Assembly (NCBI GenBank): GCA_030848705.1
Contig: CM061243.1
Location: 122,040,674-122,104,673 of the forward strand
Origin: Heracleum sosnowskyi
Taxonomy: Eukaryota > Streptophyta > Magnoliopsida > Apiales > Apiaceae
Length of the DNA stretch: 64,000 nt
Direction of reading: 5' to 3'
Both the position numbers and the translations under genes were made by a program. The notes beneath the pieces are model-generated. The model had not been told where the DNA came from. It worked only from the letters and a program-made list of their open reading frames with translations, and did not search any database. This document shows, in pieces, positions 55,261 to 64,000 of the stretch. Each line of letters opens with the position of its first letter. The first letter of the stretch is position 1.

Positions 55261-56430
55261 AAATGGACCTCAATCACAAATGCTCAGAGTGCCACCCTAC
55301 CTGACGGAACATTTGGTTTCTGAAATCTTATCTCGCCTTCCAGTTAAGGCTCTGTTGCAATATAGATGTGTATCTAAACCGTGGTGTTCACTTATTGATA
55401 GTCCACGTTTTGTCAAAGCACAGCTCAAGCGATCCATTGAGTGCGACACGAATACTGGTCTTGTTATTAGAGGCGACAATTTTCACTTGGTAGATTTTGA
55501 TTCTTTAGAACATACCACTCCTGTTGAAATTGATGAGCCACTGAAGACTAGCCTCTATGGTTGTTCGATCGTAAGTTCTATCAATGGCTTACACTGCTTG
55601 TTCAACCCAAAGCCAGACATTTTCATATGGAACCCGGCAACCAGGAAGTACAGACACCTACCTACCTTACCAGCTGATTTTAATCGTCCTTTCGGCTTTG
55701 GTGGGTCTTCTCTTTGTGGCTTTGGGTATGATGCTGCTAATGATGACTACAAGGTTATGAGAATTCAGACTGATGATAGTGGTTCTGCAGGCTCTAAGGT
55801 CATAGTGTATGGTCTAAAAACTCACTCATGGAAACGATTTAAAAATATTCCTTATAAATTTCAGCATTTCGGTGTATGGGGTATGTTTATGGGTGGATCT
55901 TTGCACTGGATTACAATTAAAGGTCAGGGATGCCCCTCGATTCTTGCAGTTACTCTTGGGCTTGAAAATCATAGAGAGCTTCCATTGCCTAAACTTCAAA
56001 CTAAGAATGTGAATCAACTGAGCATAATTACATTTGAAAAGTCCCTTTGCATACTTGAATACCTACTTAGTGTTCGTATGAATGTATGGGTGATGAAAGA
56101 TTATGGGGTGGGAAATTCTTGGTGCAAGCTATTTTCGGTGGAACAACGAAAAGTAATGGGATCTTTTGTGACTATCACGCCTCTAGCTTATTCAAAGAGT
56201 CGTAAGGATGTTCTGTTGGAAGTGGACAACAAGAAGGTGCTCTGGTATAACCCTATAAGGAAGAAAGCTAGGACCGCGAAGATTGCTAATTTACCTAGTA
56301 TCTTTGATTTGGAAGTTTACACCGAGAGTCTTGTTCCACTGGACTATAACACGAGTTCTGATGGGAAGCAGCTGCAGAAGCAACCACAACAGAAGAAACT
56401 ACAGCAGCAAAAGAAAAAGAAGGATGAGGG
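55261..56430 (+). CDS. F-box/FBA exon 2b of unit D
   Basis: A 1170-nt paralogue of 53286-54455 with the same acceptor TTAACTTAG. The donor is GAGGG/GTAAG, one codon base different, so it joins as Gly-Asp at the last exon. Joined to the exons at 52421 and 56600 it also totals 1269 nt in frame (422 aa). All F-box and FBA landmarks are intact (CGFGYDAANDDYKV, WVMKDYGVGNSWCKLF). Differences from exon 2a are scattered substitutions. No first exon lies between 54456 and 55260. Confidence 0.82.
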
Positions 56431-56599
56431 GTAAGAAATTCTCCTATGCATCTTATCTATCTTCTAATTATATTAATTTCTCACTTTCAAATTAGTTGTG
56501 GAATCTCCCGACAAAAAAAATAGTTGTGGAATCTTTATTGCATGACTAGCCGAGAAGTATTACGATGCTAGCTGAAAAAGTGGCTGTTGATGTTTGCAG

Positions 56600-56639
56600 G
56601 GACAAATTTCTTTCAAAGGGATTCAAGTTGGTGTTATGA
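56600..56639 (+). CDS. last exon of F-box unit D
   Basis: 40 nt after GTTTGCAG, encoding DKFLSKGFKLVL-stop. It is in frame with both exon 2 copies of the unit. The 3' conserved block follows at about 56790-56820. Confidence 0.75.
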
Positions 56640-56849
56640 AGCGATTAGGAAGTTAAGAATAAAGAAGGTACTATATTTTGTTTACCGTACTGTGGATTCT
56701 TTCTATACTCGAAGTGAAACTTATTTTGTCGATATTAATTACATATAAGTTTTAGTTGATAGTTTGAAAATTGTTGCAGATTAAGGTTTTTAAAACCTTT
56801 TGCATGGAGGAGATGCTGCTGGAGCCTGGAACTATCCATCTTATATTGC

Positions 56850-57884
56850 AAATGTTTTTTATGAGCTAGTATGCATATGTAATATCTTCACCTGATGATG
56901 TTAACTGTTTTTCTTTTAGATATGCAGTCTATAAAACTGGTTTTGTTGGTTTGGAACGTTGAATGGAAACAAACGTTGATTTACTTGGCACTATTTTAAG
57001 ATTGATCTCTCTTTGCTATGTGAATTATGAGGAAGCTTCTCGGGTTTTTGTGAGCTTTTCTTTACTTTGAAATATTTCTGGAAATGTTTTAAATTTCTCA
57101 CACTCCCAACAATGGTATCAGCTGTTTCCCCCATGGTAAATATCCCTCAAATCGTTGCTGAGTAAGCTGTTTCTTGTTTCTACCATTATCCTGTACACAA
57201 GGGAGACAGGGCCCTGATCTCCAGCCACTAGTCTATGCATTCTTTCTTTGTGGAAGAAGCAAGAATAAGGCAACTCTCTCAGCTCATCATTACTAAGTAC
57301 AGTGATAATTTACAATAGACTATGAGTTACCTGTAATCCTCTTAACATATTATAATATTATTATTGAATAATTTCGTTATTGTAATAATAATTTATGTTA
57401 ATATAATTTTTTTATTATTAGATTATTGGTTATATAATTTTTTTTTATATAATTGTAATTGATAACAAGTTAATTATTTTTTTCCCATACTTTATCAATC
57501 ATATTATTTACCACTAGGATTACTTGCTTTTATGTTAAGTTACTATGTACCTCGTTTGAACCTTTATTTAAAAATAGAAACAGAGCCTTTTTTGTCAAAA
57601 GAAATAGAACTGGAACTTTAAAAAGTATTGTTGGCACAAAATTTGATACAAAAAATTGTTATTAAATGATACGACAAAACTGTGAATACGGCGTATTTAT
57701 TATTACAATCAATCAAAATTTACAATGTATATTTAGAAACAAATTTGATATCTCTAGCATTTTTCTTAAAAGTAATGTTAGGTATCTCAAATGTATTTCG
57801 AGAAAAGTGTAAGAAGTGCATATATATCGTGTTTTAAATATTTGAAACATTAAAATATTCAAAGAAATTATTATAATATATTAT
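56850..57884. other. spacer after unit D
   Basis: Non-coding and AT-rich. I see no gene or bounded element. Confidence 0.4.
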
Positions 57885-57892
57885 TACATATC

Positions 57893-58468
57893 CATTGTTC
57901 TAAAAGTCGGCGATTAATATTAATCTCCGATTAATCGCTAGACGGCGGGGCACCGAACTAATTAAGCGAAAATCGGTCAATTAATCATTTTTTCGGAAAA
58001 ACGGTCAAAAATCGGTTGAATCGGTCAAAAATCGGATTAATCGGTCAAAAATCGGGCTAATTATTAAAAAATAATTATAATTAAAAAAAATAAATTAAAA
58101 AATTAAAAGGTAAAAACTTGATTAAACAATAGGAAAAAACATTATTTTTGTACATATAATTATAATTTTATATGCCTAAATCGTAAAATCTCTTAATTTT
58201 TTCTCTTAAATTGATCTCTAATTGAAAAGTTAAACCTTCAAAATTTTATTTATTACAATTATATAACATTTTTAACATATTTGCATAAATATATGATAAT
58301 AACATATGTTTAGTTGAAATAACGAAACAATTATATATATGAATATAAATGTATATAAAAAATATTATTAAATTTATTCCGATTAATGATCCGATTAATC
58401 ATTTCGATTAATCCCCGATTATCCGATTAATCCCTGGACGGTTCCGATTCCCGCTTTTTACAACACTG
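57893..58468. mobile_element. hAT-like MITE (576 bp), complete
   Basis: The ends CATTGTTCTAAAAGTCGGCG and the complement of CGCTTTTTACAACACTG form an imperfect inverted repeat. Perfect 8-bp TSD TACATATC at 57885-57892 and 58469-58476. Sub-terminal CGGTCAAAAATCGG and CGATTAATC repeats. No coding frame. Relatives at 1-211 and 6925-7303. Confidence 0.88.
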
Positions 58469-58476
58469 TACATATC

Positions 58477-58970
58477 TGATAATTTATATCACTTACATAT
58501 TTTTTAATTCCTGTAATAGTTTATACCACATATTAGAAATAATATTATTTGATAAAGTCTTTGTTAGAATAAATTTCTTATTAAATTTATCTAAACAAAT
58601 ACTACCAATAAATAACTTATAAGATATATAAAAATTTATAAGAAGGCAACTATCACAGAATAGATATAATATAAAAATAATTATAAAAATTTATCTATTC
58701 TCATTGCAGAATAAAAAAGTGGAAAGCTATAATATAGTACAAAATTATGTATAAAATACTTTCCGACAATAATTTATGGTGTGTACGAATAAATCTAAAA
58801 AAATTCTTACAACTCATGAGGAATCTGAGAAAATAGAGCGAGTAAATCTAGATAGAGAATGAGAAGATCTAAATTCTAGTTCATACTACTAGTGAAAAAC
58901 AGCAAAAAAATGATCTTCCTTATTTATTCTTGATTTTCTTGATTTATTCACCAGTTTCTTCTTATCTCTT
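58477..58970. other. spacer upstream of the CDPK gene
   Basis: AT-rich and non-coding; probably distal promoter of the kinase gene. No clear motif. Confidence 0.35.
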
Positions 58971-58972
58971 AC

Positions 58973-59098
58973 CCAAATTTTCAGGAAAGATTGATCTTTC
59001 TTACATGTTCTGATTTCTCTTGATACAGTCAACAACCAAATTTTCAGGAAAGATTGATCTTTCTTACATGTTCTGATTTCTCTTGATACAGTCAACAG
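58973..59098. repeat. 63-bp direct repeat (two units) before the CDPK gene
   Basis: The unit from CCAAATTTTCAGGAAAGATT to GATACAGTCAACA occurs twice back to back, essentially identical. It lies in the promoter or 5' UTR, 120-250 bp before the ATG. Confidence 0.92.
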
Positions 59099-59127
59099 GT
59101 TTTGTTCTTATCTCTTATCTAAATACT

Positions 59128-59220
59128 GAGAGAGATTGAGAGAGAGAGATAGAGATTGAGAGAGAGAGAGAGAGATTGAGAGAGACGGAGAGAGACGGAG
59201 AGAGAGAGAGAGAGAGAGAG
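59128..59220. repeat. (GA)n microsatellite directly before the CDPK start codon
   Basis: GAGA tracts broken by GATTGA and GACGGA run right up to the ATG at 59221. Probably 5' UTR; GAGA-type leaders are common in plants. Confidence 0.85.
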
Positions 59221-62200
59221 ATGTCTTCATCAACTCCAAATCCATCTGGAGAGGTGAAAAACCCAATGCCTGCAAAGCCCAACTTTTGGGTACTTCCTTA
59301 TAGGACCCAAATGCTTCAAAAGCTGTATACAATTGGGAAGAAATTAGGGCAAGGTCAATTTGGGACAACCCATCTTTGTACTGAGAAATCTACAGGTACC
59401 CTTTATGCTTGCAAGACAATCCCTAAGAAAAAGTTGATTTGTAAAGAGGATTATGAGGATGTTTGGAGAGAGATTCAAATAATGCACCATTTATCTGAAC
59501 ATCCAAACGTGGTCTTAATTAAAGGCACTTATGAAGATCCACTTTTTGTTCACATTGTTATGGAGTTGTGTGCTGGTGGTGAGCTTTTCGATAGGATTGT
59601 GATGAAGGGTCAGTATAGTGAGAGAGAAGCTGCTAAGCTTTTGAAAACTATTGTTGGGGTTGTTGAAGCTTGTCATTCTTTAGGGGTTATGCATAGAGAT
59701 TTGAAGCCCGAGAATTTCTTGTTTTTAAGTACTGATGAGGATGCTGCGCTAAAGGCTACTGATTTTGGCTTGTCGGTTTTCTATAAGCCAGGTTAGGAAA
59801 TTGGGTACCTCATATTTATATGTAGTTTTGTAATTAACTAGTAGCTTGAATTTGGATTGGTAAATTTGATTTCTTAACTGGCTTGTTGTGTTAAAGTTAT
59901 ATTTTTCCCCTTTATACAAATAGGTAAATATCTGACCTTTCTGAATTTTTAATTGCAATCTTGTTGATTCAAATTCACTTTGTTGTTTGCTTATTGTGTC
60001 TTTTTTTTTATGAGCTGGATGACGGAAGCTGCATTTGCTTCATTTTTTTTTTAATGTTTTGGTCGAACCTACTTTGGATTTTCTTATTCACCTTTTATTT
60101 AACCTATTACTTAAAAGTTCTTGACCAGTTTGACTTGGTTGTGTTGAATAATGTGGTGTTTTCCCAACTTTCTATTGCAGTCGAACTAAAATGTTAATGA
60201 TGTATTGCAGTCAAGCTGTTATAGCAATGCACCGTAATCTATCACATCTTAACTGATGCAGATTCCTAAAGAATACTGGTCCTTTTGAGATGTAGATCAT
60301 CCTAATAACTTCCCTCTCTCTATGAGTGTGTAGAGATATATTAAAAGTGCCTTCCACCATAAGTTTCGATATGAAGCATAAAATGCAATATGAAAACAAG
60401 TTGAATATTAGCAAATTCTATTATTCTTAGATTCTACTTGAAGATATGGACTCTCATGAACTTCATACATCTGTTACAGGCAATTTTGGTTTCAGCTGTT
60501 ATTCATATTGACAAAAAATTTATGTTCATATGTTATTCAAAGTCAGTATCCATGTGCACTCCTTTTTTTACATGCATTTTTGCTTAATAATGTAATGTTT
60601 GGCTATCGATTCTTGATGATTTCTCATTGCTTTTTAATCCAGGTGAAACATTTTGTGATGTGGTTGGGAGTCCTTACTATGTTGCCCCAGAGGTTTTACA
60701 AAAGCATTATGGACCAGAATCAGATGTATGGAGTGCAGGAGTGATTTTGTACATATTACTGAGCGGCGTTCCCCCTTTTTGGGCAGGTAACTCTCTTATT
60801 AGGCCTCATAACTATTGAGACAGTGGTAAAAGATTTTTGTGTTGTGAAATATTTATAAACATTTCAGCCCTCAGTCATAGCTAACTTATTGTACCCCTCG
60901 TTGCTTCAGAAACTGAAATGGGAATCTTTAGGCAGATATTACAAGCAAAATTAGATTTTGAATCTGAACCATGGCCTGGCATTTCTGATAGTGCCAAGGA
61001 CTTGATACGTAAAATGCTTGACAGAAATCCAAAGAAGAGGCTAAGTGCACACGAAGTTTTATGTAAGTTTCTTTTCAAGCCCAGAGTAAAGCGACATGTT
61101 TGTGATTCATGTAAATTGTAAACTGATTTCGCCATTTTGAGTATTTTAGCCATAAATATGTATTAATTGCTGAAGTGTTTTGCATTCAATTTTATGCAGG
61201 CCACCCATGGATTGTTGATGATAGAATTGCCCCCGATAGACCTCTTGATTCTGCAGTGATATCACGTTTGAAGCAATTCTCCGCGATGAACAAGCTTAAA
61301 AAGATGGCTTTGCGAGTAAGATTTTATTTATTTGTTTTTTAATCCTATGTTGTCTAAGCTTCTTATGAAGCTTTAGATTTGTGGTATCAGAACTTTATCC
61401 CTATGTTTGGTAGTGAGAAGGGAATGGTTCTGAAGGGTAGCACATCTTTGTCCCCGGACTCCAACTGTGCTCCCCGTCCCAACTGTACTAGCTTAGCTGG
61501 GAGACTTGTCTATTATTGTACAACTTAAACTACATTCACGGGAATAGTTTATTGTTTTATTAAGAAAAAAACATAGCTTTTTCTTTGCAGCTCTTACACT
61601 TCCCCGTCCTGTTGAGGCTTTTTTCAGTTTCAATATTTTCTATCTCATTACAATTGTTACCGGCTTTTACTTCTCTTTAAATAGAGTTTTATGTTAGGTG
61701 GCCTAAATAGGAATATATTGACTTCTTATAATTTGTGTGAAAGATCTTCATTTCCATTTTCCTGGCTTTGTGGTGATTTACTCAAAATTTTGAAACCCTA
61801 GTTTGTACCATGGACATTATATGCGTGTATATGCCTGTTAGTTTGTGTGTTTATATATGCATGTAAATATCTAGGTGTGAGACTTTATATATCTCTGTAT
61901 TATGTATCTGTGTATATAACTATTTATGTATATATAAGCAGATGATAACATACAGGTACCGTCATAGTACAGGACTTACTGTTGATGGCTTAAAAAGGAG
62001 AACGTAGAGTGCCCCTTCCCAGGAAAAAATTGATAGGAGGGACAATGAATTCTAAAACATAAAGGTGTGATTATAAAACACATTTGGTTATGTTCAAATA
62101 GCTCGTTGGCTTTATTGGAGTGTCCCCTCACTTACAAGTGAAGAATACTAGCAGTAGAATAACATAGTAACATTTGAATTTAGTTGAGATTATGAACTTA

Positions 62201-63033
62201 CAAGGACTTAGATTGAAATAACCATTGGGAAAACACCTAAGACTCTAACTGTCAAATATGCACTAGAACAGGGATTTGATGTATAAATTCAGTGTCTTTC
62301 GTCCTTAAACTTTTTGTCTTGAACTTGAGGAAGTTACAGGTGACATCCCTTAGCTTCTGCCGTTGAAATAAATATCCGTTCAAAAGTCGACTATTATTTA
62401 TCTTCTTTAATTGAATTGGCTTTTAAGACGGTATTTAAATTTTTAGTTTCTTCACCACAGTAATATTATTTACATGCTAGCAGCAGTATTATTAGCAACA
62501 CTGGCAGCTAACTTTGATCATGTGTAGGTCATTGCTGAGAAGCTTTCAGAAGAAGAAATTGGCGGTCTGAAGGAATTGTTTAAAATGCTAGACACTGACA
62601 ACAGTGGAACTATCACTTTTGATGAACTGAAAGAAGGCTTGAGACGAGTTGGTTCTGAACTCATGGAGTCTGAGATCCAGGATCTCATGGATGCAGTAAG
62701 ACAAATTGTTCCAGAGTTTAAGTTGATGTTCTTTTCTCTAAAAAACTTTGGTAGTAATGTAAACTGGATAATAATTTTTTCACACTTAAAATTGGTTGGG
62801 TTTTGCAGGCTGATATTGACAACAGTGGAACAATAGACTATGGTGAATTTCTTGCTGCTACTGTGCACTTGAATAAGTTGGAGAGAGAGGAGAATCTAGT
62901 TTCGGCATTCTCATTTTTCGACAAAGATGGCAGTGGTTACATAACCATTGATGAGCTGCAACAGGCATGTAATGACTTCGGTTTAGGTGAAGCTCACCTT
63001 GATGAGATGATTAAAGAAATTGACCAAGATAAT
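59221..63033 (+). CDS. calcium-dependent protein kinase, CPK4/11/12-like (3' end outside window)
   Basis: Exons: 59221-59791, 60643-60786, 60910-61062, 61200-61315, 62528-62695 and 62809-63033, all GT/AG, 1377 nt (459 codons) in frame. Kinase motifs: GQGQFGTTHLC glycine loop, YACKTIPKKK with the ATP Lys, HRDLKPENFLF, DFGLSVFYKPG and SPYYVAPEVL. The autoinhibitory junction ends in FSAMNKLKKMALR. EF-hands: DTDNSGTITFDEL, DIDNSGTIDYGEF and DKDGSGYITIDEL; the fourth starts at EIDQDN, where the window's last exon stops. These Ser/Thr kinases couple Ca2+ to phosphorylation. The protein starts MSSSTPNPSG, with no Gly2, so N-myristoylation is not expected, as in the CPK4/11/12 group. An upstream in-frame TTG is not the start. 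The missing last exon(s) should add about 40-60 residues. Confidence 0.93.
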
Positions 63034-64000
63034 GTAAGTTTACTTGAGTGAATTGCTTACTTATTATATTTCTGTGGTGTTTGCTGCAACGAAATATAAA
63101 AATTCTATATAAAAAGTCTGCACTCTCTGTCTAAGAATATGCAATTAGGAAGATATGTTTATTTAACTTCAAATTATATATTATTTTGGCTTTGATACCC
63201 TTTTTCTATGTCATGGATTTCCCAGTAACTTCGGAAAGCTTAAATGTGAATAAAATGAGATAAATATAATCTATCAGAACCTATCTGTTATACACCTTAC
63301 ATGAGAAATATGCATGTAGGCATTTTAGTAAAAGGTTAGGGAAAAACTACTATGTTTTACATATTGAACTTGGGCAAGCATTTATTATAAAAATAAATGA
63401 TTAAAGAATGAACTGCACACAATCAGAGAATTAAATGCTAGTGAATCTGTAAAATGTAAATATAGTGTTGTTATATTGTTTGGTGCATGTTTAAATCTTA
63501 TTTTGGGTCTAATTTTGAGGGACTTTCGGGACTGCTGTTTTTTTTAATAAATACTAGGGCCACAAAAATTAATCTGGTTGTACAAATTGGTATTCACTAC
63601 TTGTAGAATATAAATGTATAAACTAAGTGACTCTCTATCTTTGCTCTTTCTACATATCTGTGTGTTGGACATCGGTCATTAACCGCTTCTAGCAAACAAC
63701 TTACTCCAACATTAATTATAATTCCGCCACAAACAGTGTTTAAATAATGGATTTTCAATGTACGCTCAGTTATGTGCATGTTTCGAAAATTGGTCACGAA
63801 CATTCGATTATTGCTAGTGTAAATCCACTTCAGAGTCCAGACAAGTTTTCAAACAACTAAATTGGTCGTCCATCCTAAATACGTGGTTATCATTTTTAAT
63901 TTGCATTTACAGTTTCTCTATAGTGTTTTCTTTAAACATCCTACTTGTGTTGATGCTTCATGTTACGTAAATACTAGTAAATATTCGATTGTAATGCTGC
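63034..64000 (+). other. CDPK intron running to the window edge
   Basis: Begins GTAAGT. I see no exon encoding the rest of the fourth EF-hand, so the last exon lies beyond 64000. Confidence 0.6.

Noticed and set aside
1..64000. CRISPR arrays, bacterial operons, phage genes or organellar origin
   Set aside because: Introns, LTR elements, Helitrons and plant gene families throughout; no spaced direct repeats with unique spacers.

Overview
The window is nuclear DNA of a flowering plant, most likely a eudicot. It is AT-rich, with intron-containing genes, tandem F-box genes, a plant-specific Ca2+-dependent kinase, NAC-domain genes and a dense layer of plant transposons. I cannot name the species from sequence alone.

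Layout. (1) 1-7.1 kb: two NAC-domain-like genes face each other as arms of an imperfect inverted duplication (37-1328 and 5904-7106). Between them lies a hAT-type DNA transposon (2566-4441) that itself carries a poly(A)-tailed LINE-type insert. (2) 7.3-57 kb: a tandem cluster of F-box/FBA genes, all on the + strand. Each has the same three-exon plan: a tiny first exon (59-62 nt), a long second exon with the F-box and FBA domain, and a 40-nt last exon. Four transcription units are recognisable: A (10046-12157), B (39480-45108), C (46499-49265) and D (52421-56639). Units B and D each hold two complete copies of exon 2 between one first exon and one last exon. Broken F-box units lie at 7.5-9.0 kb and 13.7-17.7 kb. 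(3) 19488-39193: a Tourist/PIF-like MITE just upstream of unit B has been filled by a Helitron cluster (19715-28617) and by a complete Tat-type Ty3/gypsy retrotransposon (28645-39078). The retrotransposon has LTRs that I read as identical, an uninterrupted 1887-codon gag-pol, and a spliced antisense gene. One Helitron interval carries an exon fragment of an ascorbate-oxidase-type multicopper oxidase. (4) 49.7-52.1 kb: two more Helitron-like elements, head to tail. (5) 59221 to the right edge: the first six exons of a CDPK of the CPK4/11/12 type; its last exon(s) lie outside the window.

Function. The F-box proteins are expected to be substrate adaptors of SCF ubiquitin ligases. The cluster shows birth and death of such genes by tandem duplication, exon-level fusion and transposon disruption. 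The CDPK is an unrelated neighbour. The least expected observations are the two double-exon-2 F-box loci, the conserved micro-exons at both ends of the F-box genes, the Helitron gene fragment, and a tRNA-like module repeated in the 5' part of each Helitron copy.

All calls are from reading the sequence. Splice sites were checked by hand for GT/AG and frame; no search or alignment program was run.
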